A stretch of 64,000 nucleotides of DNA, taken from Pleodorina starrii. Taxonomy: Eukaryota > Chlorophyta > Chlorophyceae > Chlamydomonadales > Volvocaceae. Made by a program: the position numbers and the translations under genes. The stretch is taken from the NCBI GenBank assembly GCA_030267565.1, contig BRXU01000003.1:6795001-6859000 (forward strand). Reading direction: 5' to 3'. Under the pieces are notes generated by a model. It searched no databases. It had not been told where the DNA came from and saw only the letters and a list, made by a program, of their open reading frames with translations. Every line of letters starts with the position of its first letter. Position 1 is the stretch's first letter. Shown in pieces: positions 54,481 to 64,000 of this stretch.

Positions 54481-55050
54481 AGCAAAACCAGCAGCAACCC
54501 TACAAAGGAAGCCGTGCCACCCTGCATGGGGCCGGGTTCAAACACCAACGAGCTACATCCACGCTACAACAGCACCGGCTACGAAGCGCCAACAAACAGC
54601 AAGGCGCGCTACAGTCTAAGGGCTTCGAGCATGCTTGGGAGGGTCGCCTACTGGGTCGGACACGTGCTACACAAACGCTGTTTCAAGCCTGCCGGTTAGC
54701 CGATCCTGCGCTGGTGATCTGCTACATACGACGCATGCGGCGGCAATACGCAACTACCATAAACACACTAAATGCCAAACTCTGCCACACATCACATGCA
54801 ACTATGCCACCCGCTGGCAAGAAGGCAGGTCCAGACGGGCAGGCCGGCCTAACGGCCGTCTTCAAGCCCCCCCCGATCCTTGCCAGGCCCTTCATGGGCC
54901 CCACAACACCGACGACACTGAACCCTTCGGACAACCCCAAGGCCGCAAGGCGGCGCGCTGCGAAGGCGCCAACGGCTGATTCCTTGAGTGTCGCTTCTCC
55001 GCGTCCCTTGTTGGATCCCTCGAGAGTTGGTTCCGATGCCACCAATTCCC

Positions 55051-55190
55051 CTAAACCGCTGTGCGGCACCCCGTCCCTTCGCCGAAGCCCGTTCGACGAG
55101 GCTCCAGAGAAACCAACCGCCTAAGCCGCTGTGCGGCACCCCGCCCCTCCGCCGAAGCCCGTTCGCCGAGGCTCCGGAGAAACCAGTCCC
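55051..55190. repeat. Two-copy 70-bp tandem repeat
   Basis: Two head-to-tail units of exactly 70 bases (55051-55120 and 55121-55190) share CCGCTGTGCGGCACCCCG and GCCGAAGCCCGTTCG with few differences. They lie left of the integrase fragment, where the 3' part of that retroelement would be expected. Confidence 0.75.
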
Positions 55191-55352
55191 TTGCGGTGCA
55201 TCGCTGCAGTCCGCACATGTCACAGCCCCCCACGTGGTGGGCCACAAAGAGTCATGCGTCCTGCGCTGCCATCGTGGTAGTCCGTCCTTGCGCTGAGGCC
55301 CGTGGCGGTGGCTCCATGGAGGAATGCATTTTCCCTGCTCCTAGCTACTCAG

Positions 55353-56426
55353 TCACGTCACCAGCAGGCGCCTTCTGGCGGCCGCGAGGCCAATCAGCTC
55401 CGCCGACCCCCCATCCCAATCGAGGGAGAGGTAGTGCGGCCGCGCCAGGGTCCCACGGTAACGCAACGTGCCCCATACAACAACCCGCCGGCGCTGCCCA
55501 GCCTGACCCGTGTTGACAACACGCTTGACCCGCTTGCCGTCGGGGGCCGCGGCCTCGTTGTCCCGCCACTTGGTGGCGGCGTTGGGAAAGAGGACAGCCG
55601 CAGGCTCCGGCAGAGCCATTTCTGGCCCTGCCGGTGCGTCGCGCCGGAGCTTGACGCACTCGGGGCAGACCCAATGGCCGGCCGGCACGACGCTGAGTGG
55701 TGGGGACAGCAGGAACCGCAGGTCCCAGCCGGTCCCGCACACATCGCACAGCAGCATGCGCGCCTCATCGTGTAGCAATCCGCAGACCTCGCAGTTGAGG
55801 TCCGCGGGTGGCCGCTGCAGCCGGGGGTCGACGATTGGGTCAAGGTTGGCCAGGTGGCAGGGCACCAGCTGCTCGATCCGCCTCCTTATGCGCGACGCAT
55901 CCCTACCGATAACAACCGCAACCCCCACCCGCTCTACCCGCAGCACCTCGTAAACCGGCATCAGCAGCATGCTGTGCATCGCCGAGCGCCTGACGTACAC
56001 ATAGTCGCCAGGGGCAAACTCGATGGTGGGCGGCCGGTACTTGAACGACCGCGCGTGCGCGTAGCGCGGTATGTCCCGGAGCTGGACGATGAGCAGGTTC
56101 GCCGCGGCGATTGGCGCGTGCGGCCGCAGCAGGGCGGCACGCTCATCGAGCGCCGCCGTGTAGCCCTCCGCCGACTCGGTATCCGCAAAGCCCAGCGGCG
56201 CCGCCATACGCTCCCGCACGGCCGGCGGTACTACCGGCGGCACGCCGAACATGATTTCGTACGGCGAGTACCGGGTCGACGCCTGCGGCGAGCAGCGGTA
56301 GGCGAGCGCCAGCCAAGGCAGGTGTAGGCCCCCGCAGGCGTCCGTGCGCCCCGTCTCGTTGCAGTGCTTTCGCAGCGCCGCCTTCACCACCTGCACCAGC
56401 CTTTCGGCCGCACCGTCGGCCTGTAG
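55353..56426 (-). pseudogene. Ty3/gypsy-like integrase C-terminal fragment with PHD-like tail
   Basis: An open frame of about 357 codons on the minus strand begins after an in-frame TAG (56427-56429). The first residues, QADGAAERLVQVVKAALRK, and then YRCSPQASTRYSPYEIMFG are the end of a retroviral-type integrase core. APGDYVYVRRS and YEVLRVERVGV fit the C-terminal GPY/F-type module. Next comes a PHD-like cluster: CEVC, CDVC, a PPLSVVPAG stretch and HWVCPEC. It lacks the usual His and one Cys between the second and last pairs. The frame closes at 55353. The catalytic N-terminal part, the reverse transcriptase and both LTRs are not found nearby, so this is a relic truncated at about 56426. Codon usage is GC-rich like the host's. 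Confidence 0.75.
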
Positions 56427-56774
56427 CTAGGTGGCCGGCGGAGGTGAGGCGGTGATCGATGACGGAAGCACTGCTGCAGCAACTGCTGAATGAATTGGCC
56501 CTTGGAATTCGCAGTCCGCCGACGTCCGTCAGAACTTCGGCTGGAGCCGAGATGAGAGCGATGACCTCCAATAGACCGCGGGACGTCTCCTCCGTCAGGC
56601 TGCTGCTGGAGATGGTGGAAAGCCGTCTTCACAATGCTTGGACTGTCGGACAGGCCATCGGTTGGCGACAGCCCCGACATCGTGTCGGTTCCGATGCACT
56701 GTCTTGGAGCGGCGACTACCGAGACGACTTGATCCGCCTTCGCGGCTGCCGTCGCGGCCTGTGGATGCATCCTC

Positions 56775-57400
56775 GCTGCGTGCGACACGTCGGCAGGGGT
56801 AGCCCTAGGAATCCAGGCGGCCCCGAGCCTGTCAGTGCTCTGAGCGTCGCTGACACAGCGTCCGCGGGTATGGTTGGTTCCGCTTTTGTTTGGCGTTTCT
56901 TGAGTGGGCGTAGAGCCCGCGCGGGTGTTGTTCCCCATCCCGCGGCCCAAGTGCCGCTGTGCCGGTGGTTTCGGTTGAAGAGAGAGGTTTGCCCCCGCGG
57001 GCGCCCGCTTGCCCTGTTTGCTTGGACGGCGCAGAGCGCCAGACCGCGCCACGTGGCGCGCGCCTGACCGCGCCGGGTGGCGCTAGACCGCGCTGCGGCG
57101 CTAGTCAGCGCTGAACGGCGCTGTGAGAGCAACTCCACGCTCCTGCAGTAGGCCCGAGGCCCGAGGCAGAGCAGCATTCCCTCCCCGTTTCAGTCGGCAC
57201 GGAGCCTGTCCAGTCGCCCTGACCCTGTCCTGTCGCCCTGACCCTGTGTCGTCGGACAACGTCCTAGCTTAGACAGCCGTGAAGGCTACATGCCATTATA
57301 TATAATAGTAATACGCGTCAAGGCGGTCGGACCTTCCGGCCAGCAGGACGGTGGTGTGGTCGCGGCGGGAAGCGGGAATAATAATGTTCGCTGTACAAAT
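56775..57400. repeat. Segmental repeat copy 2 (direct; matches 48299-48930)
   Basis: This is the second copy of the block described at 48299-48930, nearly identical over its length, with small indels near 57060 and 57375. It precedes paralogue C. Its left border lies about 350 bases from the integrase fragment. Confidence 0.8.
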
Positions 57401-57411
57401 ATTTGCATAGC

Positions 57412-57507
57412 GTAAGCACGGCGCCGTTGGTGCCACCATACGGATTCCAAGTATATTATTAAAATTTAGTTGGGTCCGTATGGTGGCACCAAGGGCGCCG
57501 CGCTTAC
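57412..57507. mobile_element. Foldback (MITE-like) element, copy 2, internally deleted
   Basis: Inverted repeats of about 33 bases (left GTAAGCACGGCGCCGTTGGT, right AGGGCGCCGCGCTTAC) enclose only about 30 bases. Total length is 96 bases against 184 in copy 1 at the equivalent place in the duplicated unit. The arms are better matched than in copy 1 and the centre is shortened. Confidence 0.65.
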
Positions 57508-58334
57508 GTTTGGTTGTTGCCAGTTCTGTGGTTTCTTCTTGATGAAGATGTGAAGATGTGGACGGCGTGGTTGGCGACGGCGTGCTCGCCCGAAGTTATC
57601 ATTCCATCCGTCGTAGCTCCAAAGGTGTCTAATTATGGGGTGCGCCTGAATTCGGCCAGTTAGCGTTTTTCGCGATTGTCGCACTCAAATCGTTTCCGTA
57701 CACCCTTGGCCTTTGTAACTAACATTGTTTGTACATATTAATCGAATTGTTATGGGCGCCAGCTGCGCTAACCTTCTGGACTGGGCCAGCCGGCCGAAAT
57801 GACCTATCTTGATTTCGGCCAGTTGTCTTAACCGCGACAGGCCGCGACGAGCGAACTGCGACAACGCACATTCAACTGGACGGGTCGGAACCTTGGCTTA
57901 ACTTCATAATAATGCTCTGTGAACGTTTGTATATAGTCAAACATGCGATTGGGCGACACTAATCCTGGCCGAATTTAAGCACCATGGCCGAAACGGCGGA
58001 TCCCCAGTCGTGCATCGTCGTAGCTCCAGGGCCATTTCTATCACGGTCACATCATCTAATACACAAAGAAAAGTAATTAGCACAAATTAAGAGGCGTCGC
58101 GGCCGTCGATTTTAATCCCAGTGTAAACACCTTCTAAGGGCCTTTTATTTTATGCCCAGAATGACATCTGGCCGAAGTATGGCACTTTTGGAGCTAAGCG
58201 TAGCTCTGCGCTGTGCATCTTCGTTTTTTCATGCTTGTTTGGTATTGTGGTCATGGACTCATGGTTTGCTCGCGAAGGTTGCTTGGTCTGACTTCCTACA
58301 ATTGTTTGGCTGCTGTCACCGCATGTATGGTTCT

Positions 58335-58805
58335 TGTTACGTGCGTTCTCTTGAGCCATGTGTGGAACCCGAGGTGCGGGTTCGATTCCTGGTGGGAGCG
58401 GGGTCTCTCAGCCAGAAGACTGGGTCCGAGCGCGGTGCGCTGCCCAGTATGATGGGAGAATTGGGCTCGCCTGGCGTCAGGGCACCGGTCGGTCACCAGG
58501 GAGGTGGCCGGGTACGTTGCCTCAGAGAGCGCACGTATTGTTGGAGAATTGGCTCACTGCCATACTGGCGCCATTCTCCATCCTTAAGTGCTCTACTGCG
58601 CACCGATATTTGGTATCGAAATCCGGGTTCGAATTCTCCCAGGATCCTTACTTCGTACTTCCGAACGGGGACGTTCGGTTTAAGTCGGGGAGAATGTTAC
58701 GTACCGGTATAAAATCCTGAACGTAGCTAGCAGGACATCCTCCTTCCTATACTATACCTTCTACCTTCCTTCAGTGCTCTACTTACTTCGCACCGATACA
58801 TAACA
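58335..58805 (+). mobile_element. Candidate miniature LTR retroelement (TRIM-like) at a deletion junction
   Basis: A 471-base stretch starts TGTTACGT and ends CACCGATACATAACA. At 58611 a primer-binding-site-like TGGTATCGAAATCCGGGTTC occurs directly after CACCGATAT. At 58687-58694 a purine run (GGGGAGAA) is followed by a second TGTTACGT (58695). The left (58335-58610) and right (58695-58805) arms share their first eight bases and an AGTGCTCTAC...GCACCGATA end. This is the LTR, PBS, PPT, LTR order without genes. The arms are unequal in length and no target duplication is seen, so an eroded or recombined element is likely. Confidence 0.5.
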
Positions 58806-59128
58806 TGCAGTATCCCTTGGCTATGCATGGGTGATCAGCGAAAGCCGTCGGTGGTACTTCTATATAATTTTCCAGGCGTCGCGTGATGTGACTGATGAAG
58901 CGCGCCGGTTGCATTGACAACCAGGAACTGGTACATGATCTTTCATCACAATAATTGGTATGTTAGCTTTCTGGTTCCACTCGGCTTTAAGGCCGGATCG
59001 TCTCGCTGCTTGTTTAGGAATGTGTGCTGTAGCTGTACCGGTATGTGTGAGACCTGCTAGCTGCAGGCCGCCGCGACTAACGGACTCACCCGTGCGTCGG
59101 TCCCTCCGCGCTGCACCCTGCACCGCAG

Positions 59129-61025
59129 GTTGATGGCGCGGAGCATCGCGGACCAGTGCTACCCGGAGGACACCGCCAATGTCACTGAAAAGGGCTGCCC
59201 CCTTGATTCAGACCGCATCTTCCATGCCAGTGTAAGCTGCTGCATCGCGCGATTCCGTCCAGCAAGGCTACCTCAACAAAACATTACCCGTCATGTCGTG
59301 CACGAAACGGTTTGAGACCGTTCTATTGCAGCTCAAGCTGGGCATATAGGCTGTGGGGGCTCCAGGTTTCAGGGATGGGGATACGCATGTATGTGGGGAA
59401 ACAGATTGGGCACGTGCAGTACGTACCTGCCTTGTGATCCATGGATGGATGGATAAAGTGGCAACAGTCTGCACCCTTACTTCACACACGCCAGGGGCGC
59501 TGGCCCGGCGTAGTGCCTTATTCCTATGGGCGCTTCGGCGCCCCTCGCTTCACACAACAGTCCATCCGATCGTATCACGCGTTGTTCTCAACCGCCCGCA
59601 CGTCAGCCATGACGACTGTGCGTAACATACCCATATTCGTCTCGTTTCGAATGCAGCAGTCCTTCGTTGTTTCGTCCAGTTTTCAAACTTGTCCGATGCT
59701 GCTGTATGTGCCCACGTGCAGTTGCTCCGGAACTACGTCTACTGCCCCGGTTCGCTGCTGGACCAAGCCATCACCTGCTTCGAGACCACAACCGAGAGCA
59801 GCTGCTCGGCCAACGCAGCGTGCGTGTGGACTGACCGCTTCTTCGGCGTGTATGGTGGTAACGCGGCCAATGCCAGTACGAGAATGATGTGGGCTGTGGA
59901 CAGCGCCATCTCCGGATCAATCGGTTGGCTTAAGGGCCCCCACGATACGGACCTGGCGAACAACGCTGAGATCAAGTCGGGGGTGATGCCGTTCCAGTAC
60001 TGCGCGGCGAGGTACGTGCATGTCGGTGTGCGGGCGGGCGGGGCGGGGCGGGCTTGCTTGGAGTCTGCCGGTATTGTTGGGTGCTGCTATGAGCTGTTGT
60101 GCCCAGGATGCTCCGCGTACTCTGTTGGCTCGCAAGAAACCGTCTGCTGCTGCTGCTGGCTTGACCCCAGACACCGGCGGTGTTCTGCGGCCCCCTACAA
60201 CAATATTCGTTCGGCTCGATGGATCCCGCCACGCATCCATCCGTGCAATGCTGTGAAACCGGTGTATGTTTGTTCCAGGTGGACAATTAACGAGACGGCC
60301 CTGGTATCGCTCTACGACAACTTCAGCGGGTGGCAAAAGGTAAGAGCAGCACTATGGCTTGATTGCCAGGGCAGGATACATTGTTTGGTGCGGTGCAAGG
60401 CATACAAGCATACATGCGTACTGACGACCCCATAGTACTTTGACATCCCCCTTGTTATTTGGATGGTCACCGCACGCAGGCTGTTTTCACGAAGATACCT
60501 GCTGCGGCGCTGCTGGGGACAGCCGGTCAGGCCATCACCGGCACATGTGCGGCGGGCAAGCAATTCACGGACTGGGCATCCGTTTGCACCAACGCCACCA
60601 GCGAGGAGACGTGCCCAATCACGCTTATAAACTTTGTGTCCTGCCGGTGGGAATCCACGTTCGGAGTGTGCAGGCCGGTCTTGCTCTCTGCAGGCCGCTC
60701 AATTCGCGACCTGTACAGCAACGACTCGTGGATTGGAATGTTGGATAATGCCGCGAACACGTGTCTGGCCACCATGGATGCTGCAGCCTGCGCCGCCGCG
60801 GGGACCACCTTCACCTATGATACCGCAACGCTCGAGTCCTTCAGCACACTCAGGATCTCGTGGTACTACATCGACCCTGTTGCGTCGCCCCGACCACCAT
60901 CGCCCAGCCCACTGCGCCCGTCGCCCGGCTCAGCGTCCGCACTGCGGCTCGGGTGGGCGGCTGTCCTTCTGCAGGCCGTGATGTTTGCGTTGGCAGCTCG
61001 GACGGGTGCCGTTGTGGTAGCTTAA
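59129..61025 (+). pseudogene. Paralogue C: 5'-truncated copy lacking promoter and signal peptide
   Basis: Four exons equivalent to exons 3-6 of A and B are intact: 59129-59231, 59722-60011, 60279-60339 and 60480-61025 (1000 bases, all phases conserved, no stops). They keep DQCYPEDTANVTEKGC, NYVYCPGSLLDQAITC, CSANAACVWTDRFFG, GTCAAGKQFTDWASVCTN and the C-terminal LLQAVMFALAARTG. The proline-rich stalk is reduced to a few PSP units. Upstream, sequence matching intron 2 of the other copies runs back only to about 58806, where the LTR-like element begins. The promoter, exon 1 with the signal peptide and exon 2 are absent. Unless an unseen upstream exon supplies a start and secretion signal, this copy is not functional as a secreted protein. 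The intact frame suggests a recent loss. Confidence 0.75.
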
Positions 61026-62530
61026 AACAAATGTGATACTTATTATGTCGGCTGTGATGGACTGAGATAGGTAGCGACAATGTGGGCCAGCCTTCCTTTA
61101 GAATCCTAAAAAATCCCCAACCCTAAAACCCGTGAATGGTGGAGCGAGCTAATCCCCTACAATACCCTCGCTGTCAGGATTACTGGGTGCCCGCTGGGTG
61201 CAGTGTTGGTGACGCACTCTGACAATCTCATGTTTCGTACGTCGCGTGCCGGTAGGTGGCACGACGTTTATGTGGTGTGGGTAATAAAGGGCCGAGGCGG
61301 CGGGCGGGGTCGCTGCCGCCATTCACCCACCTCGCTCCCTCGCGCGCTTATCTACCTCATATACCTGTTGTAATAAACGACTGGCTGACTCGACGGCGCC
61401 GGAGTACTGGCTTGTGCAAAATTGAAAAATGGGTAGAAGGGGACCCTACGCACGGGCACTTCTATTGTTGTAAACGACTGGCTGACTCGCCGAGCGCACT
61501 GTGAAGACAAGACCGCGCGAGGGTGCCATGCACTTGAACGCTACATACCGGAACGCTACCATACACCGCGTATTGAGCACGCGGTGTAAGCCGAGGTGGA
61601 GCTGTCCACTGCTTCTCCAGGTGCGTTGCGAAATTTGCGCACGCCGCAGTAAAATCTTCAGTTTCAAACTGGCATGCATTGGGAGTAAACTCGACGTGAT
61701 ACGGTGGGTGTTACGGTCGATCGGGCATCGGGGATGTGTGCGCGCCACCGAGCTACCGACAGGCTACCGGCACAGCTTGCGCGCCCCGCACGCACGCACC
61801 TGAAGCCCAGCTGCCATGGAACCCGGGGGGCGTTGCGCGCGCGCCCCCTCCCACGCCCTCCCACGCCCGCGATTCCCAGATGCGCTGGGACCTCGCCCAG
61901 ACAATGGGGGTTGGCTTCCGTGAAGCCGGAAAAGGGGCGGGGCCCCGTTAAATCCGTACAGGTGGAGTTGAGTGCTAGGGACTTGGGCCGAACCGCTGGA
62001 TGCCCGCTGTTTAAGCGAGAACGCCTCTGGGGCTCTGACAACGTGGTTTCGGGCAGTTTCACCTACCGCGAGAGGTTGCAGATGCAGTCGAACTGAGTCA
62101 GCTGGTGGGGCTTTGGCCCTGTCCGGGGAGTGGGTCCCGTGAACAAAGTCGCCGCCGTCTGTCACGTGGGAGATGTAGCCGGAAGGCGGCGCGGATGTAA
62201 GTCCGGCGGCACAGGCAGGTAGGATCCTGTCCACTCAATACCGCGCGGTATTCCCGCCCCGCATCCTAGGGACTTAGGGTTAGGTAGGCATGCGAGTCGG
62301 AAGAGACTAAGTTAAGGGTCCTCTCGTCTATCTACTTGCACGGGAGACCCAAGTGGGGGCAACAGCTCTTCAGCAGCTCTTGACAGCGGATCTCGACAGC
62401 TATGACTTGGGTCCGTCCCTGGTAGGTAGATAGAACCCGTACGGTCCGCGCGGCCTTCCCAACGTAACGTCACTATACTGCACAGCAAACATACATACAA
62501 CGGTAACGCTTGCTGACTGGACCTACCTGC
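61026..62530. other. Flank between C and D without recognised gene
   Basis: 61075-61265 and 61725-61860 match the flank of A (46063-46280, 46670-46850). Interstitial CCCTAAAA-type units lie at 61105-61131. The remainder up to 62530 has no recognisable gene. Confidence 0.5.
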
Positions 62531-62647
62531 TGTTGGGTGGCCGCTTCATTATTTGTAATTTAAGATTGCGGATCCCCTCGACCACCAGGGACCACCCGGG
62601 CCCGCAATCTTGTTGGGTGGCCGCTTCATTATTTGTAATTTAAGATT
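62531..62647. repeat. 37-bp direct repeat around a hairpin-flanked spacer
   Basis: A 37-base unit beginning TGTTGGGTGGCCGCTTCATT occurs at 62531-62567 and again at 62611-62647. The spacer is bounded by the perfect inverted arms AAGATTGCGG (62562-62571) and CCGCAATCTT (62602-62611). It may be a duplication produced by insertion or by template switching. Confidence 0.8.
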
Positions 62648-62999
62648 AATTCTTATCGTAAGCGTAGCTCTGCATGCGCTATGCATCTTTGTTTTTTTCC
62701 ATGCTTGTTCGGGACTGTGGTCATGGTTTGCTCGCGAAGGTTGGTCTGGCTGCGCTTCCTACAGTTGTTTGGCTGTCACCGCATCGGTTCTCCACTGACC
62801 GATGTTATGGTACCAAAATTATTTGACAGATACACCACGGTGAGACACGCTTCGTGCTTACTTACAATCAATTAGGCTTACTTGTGCGGGCTGTGCGGCG
62901 TGGTGGGCCGGGGTGTGTAAAAATGTTGAGATCCTATCTAGGGATAGATGATGGTTCGAGGTTCTGAATGTTGAGGTGCAAGGAGCTTTCATAGCTTTG

Positions 63000-63150
63000 T
63001 TATGAATTCGTTTTTGAACGAGCTGCTGGCTATAAGTAGCCCCGGGCCCCGGGCCCCGGGCCCCTGCCTGCGCCTCCTGCGCCAATCGGGCCCACGTATG
63101 TACGAGCAATCTGTACACGCACGCACGCGCATGTGTCTGTAAAAGACTTG
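63000..63150 (+). promoter_or_regulatory. Promoter block of paralogue D
   Basis: It repeats the order seen before B: AACGAGCTGCTGGCTATAAGTAG, a short GGGCCCC array (63040-63063), then CGCCAATCGGGCCCACGTA and ACGAGCAATCTGTA. The strong TATATAAA of A and B is replaced by GTCTGTAAAAG. The start codon at 63308 follows about 170 bases further on. Confidence 0.6.
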
Positions 63151-63307
63151 CTGGTCTTGCGATTGTACACCATCAATTGAAAGGCCCCCACTAAGTCACA
63201 AAGAGTGATTTAGTCATCTGAACGTACTAGACGCTCTATCTACCTTGTTCTAGCAAAGCTGATCTCCTATATATTTCCACATCCCCGTGTAACAACGTGT
63301 ATATACT

Positions 63308-64000
63308 ATGAAAGGCTTGAATATTGGGCCCTCGTCCTGCTGTTTTCTGTTACTCATCCTTGCAGCAACAGCGGTAGCCGTGCCTTCATCACAGGCGGCA
63401 ATCGCAACCTCTAAAGTAAGAAAGCAAGCAGGATTGCAGGCCGCCGTCTGTGCTGCTGACCTACCGTGAATTAGTTGATTATTGGATATGCTGCCTGCCT
63501 GCGTGCTGCTGGTGCAGGCAACCCGGCAGCGGCGCCTCCTCGGCGCTGTGAAGCTTGTGAAGCAGGCTAATTCCTGCATCTTCAGCAATTCCACCTGTGC
63601 ATTTGATCTCCGGTTTTTCGCCAACGAGCTGGAGACTCCCGAGACCGACATTCAAAAGTATGTGTCATGTTGGGCTAATTATTTCGCCACAGGGTGCAGT
63701 ATCTATCCCTTGGCTATGCATGGCTGGGTGATCAGCGAAAGCAAGCCGTAGTATGTGATGAAGCGCGCCGTTGGACAACCAGGAAACAGAAGGAATGAGC
63801 TTTCCTCACCATACATAATAGGCAGGCGGGTATATATGCTTTCTTGTTCCACTCGGCTTTATTAAGGCCGGATCGTCTCGCTGCTGCTGGTTAGGAATGT
63901 GTGCAGTAGCTGTACCGGTACGTGTGAGACCTGCTGCCGGGCCGGGCCGCCGCGACTGACGTACTTGCCCGTGCGTCGGTCTATCTATCCGCGCTGCACC
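63308..64000 (+). CDS. Paralogue D: 5' part of Cys-rich secreted protein (runs off window)
   Basis: Exon 1 (63308-63415) encodes the signal peptide MKGLNIGPSSCCFLLLIL followed by AATAVAVPSSQAAIATSK. Exon 2 (63518-63657) carries ATRQRRLLGAVK, a Cys pair (NSCIFSNSTC) and the junction ETDIQ. The 102-base intron has an in-frame TGA, which confirms that it must be removed. The sequence then follows intron 2 of A and B. The window ends inside the CGCGCTGCACC motif that stands about a dozen bases before the exon 3 acceptor in the other copies. The rest of the gene must lie just beyond the window. Nothing visible is broken. Confidence 0.78.

Noticed and set aside
58358..58400. tRNA gene suggested by GGTTCGATTCC
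   Set aside because: The T-arm-like sequence pairs imperfectly, and no acceptor stem or anticodon arm can be built around it. It fits better as part of a repeat element.

Overview
The window looks like nuclear DNA of a GC-rich green alga of the volvocine/chlamydomonad type. The evidence is intron-dense genes with GT-AG splice sites, Ala/Gly/Pro homopolymer insertions inside conserved domains, proline-rich secreted proteins, TGTAA-type polyadenylation signals, and interstitial CCCTAAAA repeats, which is the Chlamydomonas-type telomere unit. The species cannot be fixed from the sequence. Gene models were built by hand by joining exons at splice sites that keep the reading frame and match family motifs. 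Every complete model gives a total coding length divisible by three.

Layout. 1-2890: no supported gene. 2891-6330 (+): six-exon gene with an NTF2/SnoaL-like fold. 7141-10952 (-): RCC1-repeat protein, convergent with the previous gene. 11929-14506 (+): secreted beta-propeller (PQQ-like) protein with a short Pro-rich tail. 16427-20442 (+): indoleamine 2,3-dioxygenase. 21685-26452 (-): 26S proteasome ATPase RPT4. 27612-31962 (-): ribosome-biogenesis factor WDR12/YTM1. 33130-39761 (+): PIN/Mem_trans-type carrier whose first exon is not resolved. The introns of these genes carry several large simple-sequence arrays.

From about 42.7 kb to the end the character changes. This part is a tandem array of four paralogues (here called A, B, C, D) of a Cys-rich secreted protein with a proline-rich stalk and a hydrophobic C-terminus. 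I do not recognise the family. A (42989-46006) and B (50052-52878) are complete. C (59129-61025) has lost its promoter and signal-peptide exons at a small LTR-like element. D begins at 63308 and runs off the window just before its third exon. The array is full of duplicated non-coding blocks, tRNA-like short interspersed repeats, foldback (MITE-like) elements and a broken Ty3/gypsy-like integrase with a PHD-like tail.

The housekeeping genes act separately: proteasome, 60S ribosome assembly, tryptophan oxidation and membrane transport. The only functional linkage visible is the local duplication that made the A-D family. That array is the best candidate here for something undescribed.
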